Source: Candidatus Gastranaerophilales bacterium | GTDB lineage: Bacteria; Cyanobacteriota; Vampirovibrionia; Gastranaerophilales; Gastranaerophilaceae | Reading direction: 5' to 3' | NCBI GenBank assembly: GCA_944323165.1 | Contig: CALURK010000005.1 | Location: 62,001 to 126,000 of the forward strand | Length of the DNA: 64,000 nucleotides | Shown here: piece after piece, positions 49,109 through 58,535 of the stretch | How the letters are laid out: every line of letters begins with the position of its first letter | How positions within the stretch are numbered: the first letter of the stretch is position 1 | The notes under the pieces: generated by a model | What the model was told of the DNA's origin: nothing | The model's database searches: none | Seen by the model: only the letters and a program-made list of their open reading frames with translations | Program-made: the position numbers and the translations under genes

Positions 49109-50335
49109 AATATAATTTACAATTTCTTCTTCTGTGTTCATCTCTGTCGTACAAACAAGTACATGTCTGTTATCTAACATTATCCCGCCAAGAATTCCTG
49201 ATTCTTTAAGCTTATCTAAAAATTGTTTTGAATTATTAACTTCAATAACAAATTCATTAAAGAAGTTTTTGTTAAGAGTTCTTATGCCCTTTCCCTTAAG
49301 CATGTTAGATAATGCATGCGCTAAGTTTGCAGATAATATAGAAGTTTGCTTAAACCCACTTTCACCCAATAAACTTAAATATAAAGTAGCTGATAGCGCT
49401 ACTAAAGACTGGTTAGAGCAAATGTTACTTGTTGCTTTTTCTCTTTTTATGTGCTGTTCTCTAGTCTGTATTGTTAGTGTAAATGCCTGTTTACCCTCAT
49501 TATCAGTTGTTCTTCCTACTAATCTTCCTGGCATTTGCCTCATATAAGCTTCTTTACAAGCCATATAACCAGCATGAGGTCCTCCGAAATTCATACCTAT
49601 TCCAAGCGGTTGTATATCACCAACAACAATATCCGCTTCTTTAGGTGGTCTGATTATTGCTAAAGCGGATAAATTTGCACAAACAATGAATGTTGTGTCT
49701 ATAGACTTTAATTCAGGAATTTCACCAAAATAGTCTGGATATTGAACTAGTACCGCAAAGTATTCAGATACACTATCAGGCATCTCTTCAAACCATTCTA
49801 TTTCTATATCTTGTGCCCAGCAATATGTCTTGATGACTTCACTATATTCCGGGTTTAATTTGTTTGATATAAGAATTTTATTTTTTTTACCTTTAGCAAT
49901 CCTATGTGCCATCAAAACGGCTTCAGCACAAGCGGATGCAGCGTCATACATAGATGCATTTGCAATATCCATACCAGTTAGACGAGATATCATTGTTTGG
50001 TATTCATATATAACTTGCAGTGTCCCCTGTGAAATTTCAGGTTGGTAAGGTGTATAAGCTGTTAAAAATTCAAAGCGTTGAGCTACATAGTTTACACAAG
50101 CTGGTATAAATTTATTGTATACTCCACCTCCAATAAAATTAGAAAGCTCAGTGTTATTTTTTCTAGCTATCTCTTTTATTTTGCGTTGCGCATCCAGTTC
50201 ATTTAGTGAATTTCCAACTGAAAAATTCTTACATTTCACCGGCACTTGTACAAACAAATCTTCAAGTGATGATTTTGAGATTTGTTGAAGCATTTCTTTT
50301 CTAATTTTATCGTTGTGTGCTAAAAATTTATTCAT
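49097..50335 (-). CDS. gcvPA: Glycine dehydrogenase (decarboxylating) subunit 1
   Basis: N-terminal half of a split P-protein of the glycine cleavage system; it binds glycine with the PLP-carrying subunit 2 (GcvPB). Seen: EMLQQISKSSLEDLFVQVP, GGGVYNKFIPACVNYV, AYTPYQPEISQGTLQVIYEYQTMI (in parts), DGASACAEA-like YDAASACAEAVLMA, QPLGIGMNFGGPHAGYMA and the MPGRLVG. 412 residues, slightly short of the usual 440. The gcvPB half is absent downstream; the operon ends at a terminator. Overlaps gcvH by a base or so. Confidence 0.94.
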   Translation of the reverse strand: MNKFLAHNDKIRKEMLQQISKSSLEDLFVQVPVKCKNFSVGNSLNELDAQRKIKEIARKNNTELSNFIGGGVYNKFIPACVNYVAQRFEFLTAYTPYQPEISQGTLQVIYEYQTMISRLTGMDIANASMYDAASACAEAVLMAHRIAKGKKNKILISNKLNPEYSEVIKTYCWAQDIEIEWFEEMPDSVSEYFAVLVQYPDYFGEIPELKSIDTTFIVCANLSALAIIRPPKEADIVVGDIQPLGIGMNFGGPHAGYMACKEAYMRQMPGRLVGRTTDNEGKQAFTLTIQTREQHIKREKATSNICSNQSLVALSATLYLSLLGESGFKQTSILSANLAHALSNMLKGKGIRTLNKNFFNEFVIEVNNSKQFLDKLKESGILGGIMLDNRHVLVCTTEMNTEEEIVNYIEAI

Positions 50336-50709
50336 TATTCAATTTCTTCTTTATAATCTGAGTAGTCTAGTAAATCTGCAAATTCAACTTGATCTGCTGA
50401 TGATTCAATTTTGATGAACCACTTTTCTTCAAATGTTTCATCATTAAGTAGCTCTGGGCTGTTGACAATTTGTTCGTTAATTTCAACAACTTTTCCAGAA
50501 ATTGGCATATATATCTCAGAAGCAGCTTTAACTGATTCTATAGTTGCAAAAGCTTCATTTTTTTCAAATTCTGTTCCTACTTCCGGAAGTTCAACAAATA
50601 CAATGTCACCAAGCTGCTGAATTGCATAGTCTGTAATACCTATTTCATAAATTCCGTTTTGTTCAAGAAGATATTCGTGTGTTTTCGTGCATAACATACT
50701 TTCGTTCAT
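50335..50709 (-). CDS. gcvH: Glycine cleavage system H protein
   Basis: The lipoyl carrier protein of the glycine cleavage system, 124 residues. It has the lipoylation motif IESVKAASEIYMPISG (lipoyl Lys) and GITDYAIQQLGDIVFVELPEVG. Cytoplasmic. It carries the aminomethyl group from the P protein to GcvT. It sits 31 bases after gcvT and its stop overlaps the gcvPA start, as is usual. Confidence 0.97.
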   Translation of the reverse strand: MNESMLCTKTHEYLLEQNGIYEIGITDYAIQQLGDIVFVELPEVGTEFEKNEAFATIESVKAASEIYMPISGKVVEINEQIVNSPELLNDETFEEKWFIKIESSADQVEFADLLDYSDYKEEIE

Positions 50710-50740
50710 TAAAATTGTCTCCTTTATAGCTATTTAAAAA

Positions 50741-51838
50741 TTATCCTTTATTATTTTTCTTTACAAAAGGGCGTTTTACTATTTCCGCATTGTGTAATTT
50801 TTCTCTTATCATTACTTGAATTGTAGAGCCTACAGCCAAATTGTCAAGATTTTTTATGTAAGCTAATGCAATATTATCCCCCCTAATTGGTGAAATACCA
50901 CCGCTGGTTATAGTTCCAATTTTTTCATCATTGTAATAAACATCATATCCATGTCGTGCAATATTTCTATCTAACATCTTTAGACCTATTAATTTTTTTT
51001 GCACTCCGTTTTCTAATTGGTTTATAATTACCGATTTCCCGTTATAATCTTCAGTTTTAGTTCTAGGAATTGACCAAGCTAATCCTGCTTCTACAGGAGT
51101 AGTACTTTCATCTAAGTCGTTTCCGTAAAGATGTAACGCTGCTTCTAATCTTAAAGTATCCCTGGCACCAAGTCCGATGGGTTTTATTCCGAATGTTTGA
51201 CCTGCATCTAATAATTTATCCCACAAATACTCCGAAAATTCGTTTCTGACAAGAATCTCAACCCCATCTTCACCTGTATATCCTGTTCTTGATATCCATA
51301 GATTTATGTTGAATAAGGTACCCCTTTTGATTGTAAAAAACGAAGGTAAATCTTCTACTCCTAAGCTTTTTATTAAATCACAAGCCTTAGGACCTTGTAC
51401 GGCTAGTAGTGAAAAGTTATGTGACTCGTTTATTATTTCAACATTAAAACCGATTTTATTTCTAACCATCCAGTTTAAATCTTCATCAATTCTTGAAGCA
51501 TTTACGATTACCAGGTATTTTTCATCTTCTAATTTGTATATAATTAAATCATCAATAATGCCACCTTTTTTATTTGTCAATTGACAATAAATAGCTTTTA
51601 AATTTACTAATTTTGATATATCTTGTGGGACAATCTTATTGAGGAAGGGTAATGCATCTTCGCCCTTAATAATTAGCTCTCCCATGTGAGAAACGTCAAA
51701 TAAACCAACTTTTTCCCTTACAGTTTTATGTTCTTCAATTATTGATGAGTATTGTACAGGCATATCCCAACCTGCAAAATCAACCATTCTTGCTCCGAGA
51801 GCTATATGTTTGTCGTGTAAGAATGTTTGTTTTGTCAT
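50741..51838 (-). CDS. gcvT: Aminomethyltransferase (glycine cleavage T protein)
   Basis: GcvT transfers the methylene group from the H protein to tetrahydrofolate with release of ammonia. The 365 residues include MVDFAGWDMPVQYSSIIEEH, LFDVSHMGELIIKG, FSLLAVQGPKA, SRTGYTGEDGVEILV, LGARDTLRLEAALHLYGNDLDESTTPVEAGL (in parts). GGAGG lies upstream of the ATG. I looked for a glycine riboswitch before it and found none. Folate one-carbon units would pass to FolD (41000-41824). Confidence 0.96.
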   Translation of the reverse strand: MTKQTFLHDKHIALGARMVDFAGWDMPVQYSSIIEEHKTVREKVGLFDVSHMGELIIKGEDALPFLNKIVPQDISKLVNLKAIYCQLTNKKGGIIDDLIIYKLEDEKYLVIVNASRIDEDLNWMVRNKIGFNVEIINESHNFSLLAVQGPKACDLIKSLGVEDLPSFFTIKRGTLFNINLWISRTGYTGEDGVEILVRNEFSEYLWDKLLDAGQTFGIKPIGLGARDTLRLEAALHLYGNDLDESTTPVEAGLAWSIPRTKTEDYNGKSVIINQLENGVQKKLIGLKMLDRNIARHGYDVYYNDEKIGTITSGGISPIRGDNIALAYIKNLDNLAVGSTIQVMIREKLHNAEIVKRPFVKKNNKG

Positions 51839-51903
51839 AACTTTTATCAGCCTCCACCTTCTATAATATATTTTCTTTATAAATGTATGTTATGTCAAGT
51901 TAA

Positions 51904-51937
51904 AAAAACACTTTCTTATAAGTAAGAAAGTGTTTTT
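51904..51937 (-). terminator. Terminator after the DnaJ-like gene
   Basis: Fifteen-bp perfect stem (AAAAACACTTTCTTA / TAAGAAAGTGTTTTT) with a four-base loop and a T run on the minus strand; it lies between the gcvT promoter region and the stop codon of the DnaJ-like gene. Confidence 0.85.
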
Positions 51938-51940
51938 AAT

Positions 51941-52966
51941 TTAGCTAAGTTTTTGTATCTGCTTGTACAAGTCCAGAACCTCTTTAGACATATTTTTAGG
52001 AATTACGATTTTTATTTTTGCATTCAAATCTCCGTAACCTGAACTTTTCGGTAATCCCATTTGTTTTAATCTGAGAGATTGACCGCTTGAAACTCCGGCA
52101 GGAATTTTTATGTTAATCTTGCCATGCAATGTTGTAATTTCTTTAGAACAACCTAATACAGCTTCTGGAGGCGTAATATCAACTTCTTTAATCAGCGTAT
52201 CACCATCAAACTCATATTCGGAATCTTTAAAATGGATTACCAAATACAAATCACCCTTGTTACCGTATGCGTCGGTTTTACCTTCACCTTTAAGACGAAC
52301 TTTTTTACCTTCTGTAACACCTTTAGGTAATTTAACTTTGACGGTTCTTTGTTTTGATACAATTCCTGTACCGCCACAATTTGTGCAGTATCCGCCGCCA
52401 TGACATTGGGTACACTTTTCCATTTCACTGAAAGTTACTGAAATCGGTTTTCCATCAAAAATCTCTTTGGCTGTAACATTGAGATTTTTAGTAATATCTA
52501 AATCTTCAGTCTTGGTTTGTGAAGCACGTCTTTGTCTAGCAGAACCGGTAGAACCCTGGCTAAAATCAAAGCCGCCGTAATTTCTTCCAGCTCTTTGGGT
52601 GTTCATATTTCCCATCATGTCCCCAAACAATGAACTGAAAAAGTCTGAGAAACCACTGCCGCCGAAATCAAAACTTTGTGCACCGCCTTGATTGAAATTA
52701 AAGCTGAAATTTTCAAACCCAGGAGGTGGAGTATAATCTGCGCCTCCCTGCCAGTTTGCTCCCAAGCTATCATATCTTTGACGTTTTGCTTTATCTGATA
52801 AAACTTCATAAGCCTCATTTATGTCCTTAAATTTTTCTTCGGCTTCTTTTGTTTTATTTACATCAGGATGGTATTTTCTGGCAAGTTTTCTATATGCAGA
52901 TTTTATAGCTGCTGCATCAGCATCACGACTTACTCCTAATATTTCATAATAGTCTTTGTATTTCAT
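51941..52966 (-). CDS. DnaJ-like co-chaperone with half-size zinc domain
   Basis: A 341-residue J-domain protein. The J domain has DYYEILGVSRDADAAAIKSAYRKLARKYHPDVNK with the HPD motif (in parts), then a Gly/Phe-rich region (FNFNQGGAQSFDFGGSGFSDFF), then only two zinc knuckles CTQCHGGGYCTNCGGTG near residue 186, where DnaJ has four. The C-terminal substrate-binding barrel is complete (VTEGKKVRLKGEGK, ITPPEAVLGCSKEI, PAGVSSGQSLRLKQMG). It stimulates DnaK. Between DnaJ (type I) and CbpA (type II). I use the ATG 52966 (AAGGA upstream); another ATG lies one codon earlier. Confidence 0.92.
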   Translation of the reverse strand: MKYKDYYEILGVSRDADAAAIKSAYRKLARKYHPDVNKTKEAEEKFKDINEAYEVLSDKAKRQRYDSLGANWQGGADYTPPPGFENFSFNFNQGGAQSFDFGGSGFSDFFSSLFGDMMGNMNTQRAGRNYGGFDFSQGSTGSARQRRASQTKTEDLDITKNLNVTAKEIFDGKPISVTFSEMEKCTQCHGGGYCTNCGGTGIVSKQRTVKVKLPKGVTEGKKVRLKGEGKTDAYGNKGDLYLVIHFKDSEYEFDGDTLIKEVDITPPEAVLGCSKEITTLHGKINIKIPAGVSSGQSLRLKQMGLPKSSGYGDLNAKIKIVIPKNMSKEVLDLYKQIQKLS

Positions 52967-53085
52967 CATTAATCCTTCTTATTTACTTATATTTTTATAT
53001 TAATACAAAAAATTACAAAACTTAATAAAGTTAATCTTTTTTTAACAGTATTTGTGTTAAAATACTCTCAAAGGATTAAGAAATT

Positions 53086-54162
53086 ATGGATATAAAAAAG
53101 ATTTTATTTAAAACAAGCTCTATTGATGTAGAAAAAGCTCTTCCGGATGCTTTGGTTTTGTGTAACAAAGATGGAAAAATTGAATGGGTTAATGATGCTG
53201 CTGCTGAAATCTTCGAAACTTCTAAAATGCATTTATTAACTTCTAATATATCAGATTTTATAGAAAACCCTATAAACCTTATAAGTACTTCTATATCTTT
53301 GCATAAACCCGTGATTACAAAGTTTACAGGTAAGGAAGTATACTTTGATATGACGGTTAAAGAGATTAGTGAAGGTTACGTACTTGATTTTAGAGAAGCT
53401 TTAAATCAAAAGAGTGATGTTTCGTTAACTAAAGAGAGTGATCTTAATCAAAATAAAAATCAATTTCTGCTGAAACTGGCTAATGATTTAAAATCTCCAA
53501 TTCAGTCTATAGTTGGCTTTTCTCAAGCTATGGCTGATGGTTTGGGCGGCGAAATGAACGCTCAGCAGGAAAAATATATAAAGATTATTAATAAAAATTC
53601 TGTTGAGTTAATGTATTTTATCGCTAAATTGTTAGAACTTTCGCAAACGGAATCTGATCTAAAACAAACTGAAAAAAGAGTTTTTGATGTGTTAGGTCTT
53701 GTGAATTCTGTTGTTAGATATAATGAACAACTTTTTAAAGAAAAAGAGGTCAGTATATCTGTTAATACAGGAGATGATTTTGTAAAGACAATTACAAGTG
53801 ATGAAGAATTGGTAAAATTAATTGTTCAAGATATTTTGGAAGTAATCTTAAAATCAGTGGATATGGGCGAAATTGAAATTAACCTCTCTACTCCTCCTGA
53901 TGAGTTTGTTATATCTAAAGGGTTACTAGCAGGCAATTATACTTTAATCTCATTTTCAAGCAATACTCTTCTATTGTCTGAAAATGATTTGGAATGTATA
54001 TTTGATCCGTATAAGATTGTAAATTCTGCAAATAGAAAAAATGTGTTAAGAGCAATTGTGCTTGCAAGTGTTAAAAATTTGGTACAAGCTTTAAATGGGA
54101 TAGTGTGGGTGGAATCTCAAATATTAAAAAATACGACGTTTAGTGTTTTAATACCAAACTAG
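53086..54162 (+). CDS. Histidine-kinase-like protein with lost catalytic residues (pseudo-kinase)
   Basis: A 358-residue PAS-HisKA-HATPase-shaped protein. The PAS-like domain (about 15-100) has ALVLCNKDGKIEWVNDAA. In the H-box, LANDLKSPIQSIVGFSQAM aligns with the family LSHELRTPL, but the phospho-accepting His is Asn133. The ATP-binding N-box (VQDILEVILKSVD) lacks Asn, and the G boxes are degenerate (the usual DxGxG and GLGLA are read as ENDLECIFDPYK and RAIVLASVKNLVQALNGIVWVES). It should therefore bind or signal without autophosphorylation (inference). AAAGGA lies before the ATG. No regulator gene is adjacent; the ABC ATPase follows. Confidence 0.85.
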   Translation: MDIKKILFKTSSIDVEKALPDALVLCNKDGKIEWVNDAAAEIFETSKMHLLTSNISDFIENPINLISTSISLHKPVITKFTGKEVYFDMTVKEISEGYVLDFREALNQKSDVSLTKESDLNQNKNQFLLKLANDLKSPIQSIVGFSQAMADGLGGEMNAQQEKYIKIINKNSVELMYFIAKLLELSQTESDLKQTEKRVFDVLGLVNSVVRYNEQLFKEKEVSISVNTGDDFVKTITSDEELVKLIVQDILEVILKSVDMGEIEINLSTPPDEFVISKGLLAGNYTLISFSSNTLLLSENDLECIFDPYKIVNSANRKNVLRAIVLASVKNLVQALNGIVWVESQILKNTTFSVLIPN

Positions 54163-54192
54163 ATACAAGAGGAGATGGCTTAAAATCTATAT

Positions 54193-55239
54193 ATGAGTGA
54201 TGTAATACTGAAAAATTTAGTAAAAAGTTATGACGGTAAGACTAATGTAATTGATGATATTAGTCTGGAAATTAAGGATAAAGAGTTTATTGTTTTGGTA
54301 GGATCTTCAGGGTGTGGTAAGTCTACTATATTGCGATTGATTTCTGGGTTAGAAGATATTACTTCTGGGGAAGTTTTGATTGATGATAAAGTGGTAAATA
54401 ATGTTCACCCAAAAGACAGAGATATAGCTTTTGTTTTCCAAAGTTATGCACTCTATCCGCACATGAGCGTGTATGACAATATTGCTTTCGGATTAAAGAT
54501 GAGAAAGACTCCAAAATGTGATATTGATAAAAAGGTCAGGGAAGTCGCGAAGTCACTTAATTTAGAACAGCTTTTGGAAAGAAAGCCAAGACAACTTTCC
54601 GGCGGGCAAAGACAAAGGGTCGCTTTAGGAAGGGCTATTGTAAGGAATCCGAAGGTATTTTTGATGGACGAACCTTTATCTAACCTTGATGCAAATTTAA
54701 GAGTGCAAATGAGATCTGAAATAAAACGTTTGCATCAAAAGTTACAAACTACTTTTATTTATGTAACTCATGATCAAACAGAAGCGTTAACTATGGGAGA
54801 TAGAATTGTCGTCTTAGATAAAGGTAAAATTCAACAAGCTGACTCTCCTGAGGTTATTTATAATAATCCGAAAAATATTTTTGTTGCAGGTTTTATCGGA
54901 CAAATGAATTTTATGGATGTAGAGGTTAAAGACGGGTGTTTTGAAATTAATGATACCAAATTTAAGGCACCTGAATTCTTGAAAGGAAATGTTGTCGCTG
55001 CAATTAGAGCCGAAAAAATGATAAGTGGTGATACTTCAATAAATGTAAAGCCTGAAATAATTGAGATGACAGGCGGGGAAAGAATAGTTTATTTTTATTT
55101 GAATGGGAATAAGTGCTCTGCTAAAATTCCTTTGGAATATTCTTTTAGTAGGGATAATATAGAATTGAAAATTTCTGTTAAAGACATGCATTTCTTTAAT
55201 AAAGATAGCGGAGATGTGATTAAGTATGAAAAAGTATAA
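54193..55239 (+). CDS. UgpC/MsmX-type ABC transporter ATP-binding protein
   Basis: A 348-residue sugar-import-class (CUT1) ATPase. Walker A GSSGCGKST (residues 37-45), Q loop FVFQSYALYPHM, signature LSGGQRQRVALGRAI, Walker B VFLMDEPLSNLD, switch His in THDQTEALTMGD and a C-terminal TOBE-like region. CUT1 ATPases such as MsmX/UgpC often serve several transporters. No permease or binding protein gene lies nearby, so its partners are encoded elsewhere. It overlaps the AsmA-like gene by 14 bases. Confidence 0.92.
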   Translation: MSDVILKNLVKSYDGKTNVIDDISLEIKDKEFIVLVGSSGCGKSTILRLISGLEDITSGEVLIDDKVVNNVHPKDRDIAFVFQSYALYPHMSVYDNIAFGLKMRKTPKCDIDKKVREVAKSLNLEQLLERKPRQLSGGQRQRVALGRAIVRNPKVFLMDEPLSNLDANLRVQMRSEIKRLHQKLQTTFIYVTHDQTEALTMGDRIVVLDKGKIQQADSPEVIYNNPKNIFVAGFIGQMNFMDVEVKDGCFEINDTKFKAPEFLKGNVVAAIRAEKMISGDTSINVKPEIIEMTGGERIVYFYLNGNKCSAKIPLEYSFSRDNIELKISVKDMHFFNKDSGDVIKYEKV

Positions 55240-58200
55240 ATATGTTATTATAAGTGTTGTTTTATTTCTGGCAGTGTGTGTAACTGTATGTTTTATACCG
55301 ATAAATGCTACAAGATTCATTCCTCTTATAGAAAAACAGGTAAGCAAGGATCTTGGTGTAAATGTACATATTGAAAGATTAATTTTAAGACTTGGACCCT
55401 CTCTTAAAGTTAAAGCTCCGGCTGTTCATGTCATGTATCCTGATGGGCAGAAATTCGGACAAATTACTAATGTCAAGTTCTTTATTCCTTGGAGTACGTT
55501 ATTTAAGAATGATATTTGCATTAAAAGACTTAATGCAGATAAATTTATAGTTAAGATTAATTCAAACGATAAATATTTGAACAGTTTTATAGAAAAAGTA
55601 AATTCAAGAGATTTTAAAGAAATTCCTGATGTAAAGTTAAAAGGGTATAGCATATCTTATAATGATGCTGCTTTGAATAAAAAATATAAGATATGTGGCT
55701 CAAATTTAGAGCTTTTAAAGGTTGTAAATTACAAGAATATTCAAGTTAAATCTATCGGGGAATTTTCAATAAACGACAAAAAATACATAACCTATGACAT
55801 ATCTGTTTTACCTAATATAAAAATGCCAAAAAGTGATGTAAATTTTGAAATACAAGACTTTTTGAAACAATTAGAAGATTTGGATTTCTATTCAGATATT
55901 ATAGCTGATTTGAAGTTATATAACAATTTAAATGGTGATTTACAAATATCTGGACTTATTAATATTGATAATATTTCGGTATTAGATCCAAATAAAAAAT
56001 CACCTAAGAGTTTCATATATCTTACGTTTTTAGGCGATAAAATAGGAGTTTTGTCCAATATATATGCTTCTAATAATAAAAAGGTCTATGTAGATGGTGT
56101 AATAAACAATTCTAAGAAAAAAAGCATTGATTTAAAAGTAAAGACTGATGAGATAAGAATTAGCGATGTTTACACAAAAATAAAACTTCTAACGGATTTC
56201 TCTCGATATAGAGCAATCAACTCAATTGATGGAACTTTAAAAGCTGATTTTTCAATTAAAGGTGACTTAAAAAAGATTAAATCTTCCGGCTACATGAAGA
56301 TTTCTGACGGTTCTGTTAAGGCAAATGGTTTAGATATTAATAAGATTTCTTCAGATATAGATTTTTCAAACAATGTAGTTAATATCTCAAATGCTGTTGG
56401 GTATGTAAACAATGCCCCGATAATGGTAAAAGGAAGTATTAACAAAAATATCAATATTGAGATTTTAATGAACAAAGTCGAACTTAAACATCTTTTACCT
56501 ACTACATTAGGGATAAAAAGCGGTATAGCATCTATTGTAGCTAACTTAAGTGGGACTTTGGATAATATTTCCCATAAAGAAAATATACAGATAGAAAACT
56601 TCAAATGTGTACAAAAATCAAATAATCTTTCATTTTCTTCTTTAAAAATAGATACAAACAAGGATAACATTGCTTATATTAACAATATCTTGATAAATAA
56701 CGATAAGACGGCCTTAATAAAGCTTCCTCTTATGAAGCTTCATATCGAAAAAGATTCGATTAATATACCTGAAACAAATATTTATATGCCAAATTCAAAA
56801 CTTTCTGCAAGAGCAGAAGTATTAGATTATAATACCAAAAATTTGGCTTTTAATTTGAATTTTAATGGTTTTATTAACTCGAAAGACATAAAGAGTATAA
56901 AATCAAATTATGCTGTGTATCCGATAAAGCTTGCCATAAATGGAAATACAAGCGTTCAGAATGTCATAGCTCAGATTTTTATGGAAAAGGCCTTGATTTT
57001 AGATGAACCATCTGTCGTAAACTTAGTATCAAAAATAGAAAATAATACATTAAAAATTGAGGACTTAAGTATTTTACCTTCAAGCGGAAAAATCTCAAAC
57101 GATTTCAAGTTAAATATGAAAGGTCAAAAGAAACTAATAATTACAGGAAATGTAGAAAATTTAAAAAATCCTGTATTTAAAAATTTCAGAATATTCATTC
57201 CTCAACAATTAAATGTTACATATTTTGACACTATAGCACAACTAAAGGGTGATTTATTTATAAATGGAAGTGTAAAGAAGCCTGAAGTTGTTGGTCAAAT
57301 AACTGCGCAAAATATTATAAATCAATTTTTACAGCTTGCTATAAATAATTTAACAATCGACTTTAATAAATCTATAGCATCAATTAATGCTCCTCAGGTA
57401 AAAATTGGGGATTCTGTATTTGGCGTTAATTCTACCATTTCAACGGATATATCTAAGGAGCTGTTGGTTAAAAATATAAATGTTAAATCAAAATTTATCA
57501 ATACAGACACCTTTTTCATGTATAAAGACAGCCCTGCTTATAATTTGATTCCACTAAGAGTTAATGAGGGAACTATTTATTCTGAGAAGGTCTTGGCAAA
57601 TGTCTATAATTCTCCATTGCATTTATCGGCTTTGTCATCTGAGTTTAATTTAAAAGATAATGTGTTATCTTTTAAGAATATTTCATCAGAAATATTTAAT
57701 GGAAAACTCGCAGGCTCGTTAGATTTTAATTTAAAGGATGAACATTTTAATTCAAAAATTCAAGCAAGAGGAGTAAGTGCTTCACCAATTTTCAATTTAA
57801 TATCTACAAGAAAAGAGTCTGTAAGCGGTGTAATGGATTTTGATACGAATCTAAGCGGTAATTTATCATCAAAACAGTCATTGAATGGTAATATAAAGTT
57901 TATAGTACACAACGGAAGAATGGGAACTTTAGGAAAATTAGAGCACCTTCTTTATGCTCAAAACGTTATTGCTGACAGTATGTTAAGGACATCGTTAAGT
58001 GTTGTAACCAAAGCAATTACATTAAAGGATACAGGCTTGTTCAAATATCTCCGTGGAGATATAAATATGAAAAATGGTATTGCTAATATACAATTCCTGC
58101 AATCTCAGGGCCCATTGATGTCATTGTTTATAAAAGGAACTTATAATCCGGATACAGATTATGCAAAATTGGTTGTACTTGGACGACTTTCTGATGAAAT

Positions 58201-58489
58201 TATATCCGGTTTAGGGGTTTTTGGCGATTTTTCACTTAATAAGCTGATGATTATGTTAACAGGAGAGGACAGCAAGTATAATATTGTACCGGAGGATTTT
58301 GAAAATATACCTCAATTACCAACGAAGTACACAAAAGAGTTCAGAAGCGTAATAAATGGTATTGCAGATAAACCTAGTTCAGTATTATTGTTTAATTGGA
58401 TATCGTATTCAGAAAAATCATACAGGCAAAAAGATGTTCCTATGACAAATATAAAAATACCTGATTTTATTGAATCTTTGCCGGGTTAA
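55226..58489 (+). CDS. AsmA-like/TamB-like envelope protein
   Basis: A 1087-residue protein with one N-terminal membrane helix (MKKYKYVIISVVLFLAVCVT) and then a long repetitive beta-rich periplasmic region. The N-terminal motif VNVHIERLILRLGPSLKVKA and the C-terminal domain (MDFDTNLSGNLSSKQSLNGN ... NIQFLQSQGPLMSLFIKGTY) are typical of the AsmA family, whose members form bridges carrying phospholipids between the inner and outer membranes. This supports a double-membrane cell. It starts inside the ABC ATPase gene, so they form an operon. Confidence 0.85.
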   Translation: MKKYKYVIISVVLFLAVCVTVCFIPINATRFIPLIEKQVSKDLGVNVHIERLILRLGPSLKVKAPAVHVMYPDGQKFGQITNVKFFIPWSTLFKNDICIKRLNADKFIVKINSNDKYLNSFIEKVNSRDFKEIPDVKLKGYSISYNDAALNKKYKICGSNLELLKVVNYKNIQVKSIGEFSINDKKYITYDISVLPNIKMPKSDVNFEIQDFLKQLEDLDFYSDIIADLKLYNNLNGDLQISGLINIDNISVLDPNKKSPKSFIYLTFLGDKIGVLSNIYASNNKKVYVDGVINNSKKKSIDLKVKTDEIRISDVYTKIKLLTDFSRYRAINSIDGTLKADFSIKGDLKKIKSSGYMKISDGSVKANGLDINKISSDIDFSNNVVNISNAVGYVNNAPIMVKGSINKNINIEILMNKVELKHLLPTTLGIKSGIASIVANLSGTLDNISHKENIQIENFKCVQKSNNLSFSSLKIDTNKDNIAYINNILINNDKTALIKLPLMKLHIEKDSINIPETNIYMPNSKLSARAEVLDYNTKNLAFNLNFNGFINSKDIKSIKSNYAVYPIKLAINGNTSVQNVIAQIFMEKALILDEPSVVNLVSKIENNTLKIEDLSILPSSGKISNDFKLNMKGQKKLIITGNVENLKNPVFKNFRIFIPQQLNVTYFDTIAQLKGDLFINGSVKKPEVVGQITAQNIINQFLQLAINNLTIDFNKSIASINAPQVKIGDSVFGVNSTISTDISKELLVKNINVKSKFINTDTFFMYKDSPAYNLIPLRVNEGTIYSEKVLANVYNSPLHLSALSSEFNLKDNVLSFKNISSEIFNGKLAGSLDFNLKDEHFNSKIQARGVSASPIFNLISTRKESVSGVMDFDTNLSGNLSSKQSLNGNIKFIVHNGRMGTLGKLEHLLYAQNVIADSMLRTSLSVVTKAITLKDTGLFKYLRGDINMKNGIANIQFLQSQGPLMSLFIKGTYNPDTDYAKLVVLGRLSDEIISGLGVFGDFSLNKLMIMLTGEDSKYNIVPEDFENIPQLPTKYTKEFRSVINGIADKPSSVLLFNWISYSEKSYRQKDVPMTNIKIPDFIESLPG

Positions 58490-58535
58490 GAAAAGTAGTA
58501 TATTTATATGATTAACTAAGTTAATGTTTTTATTT

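Noticed and set aside
49134-49547. 137-residue + strand frame inside gcvPA
   Set aside because: Antisense shadow of a conserved gene with no ribosome binding site.
51839-51903. Glycine riboswitch before gcvT
   Set aside because: The 65-base leader is too short for the two-aptamer element and shows none of its conserved GGAGAG or pairing blocks; only a -10 like TATTAT and GGAGG site are visible.
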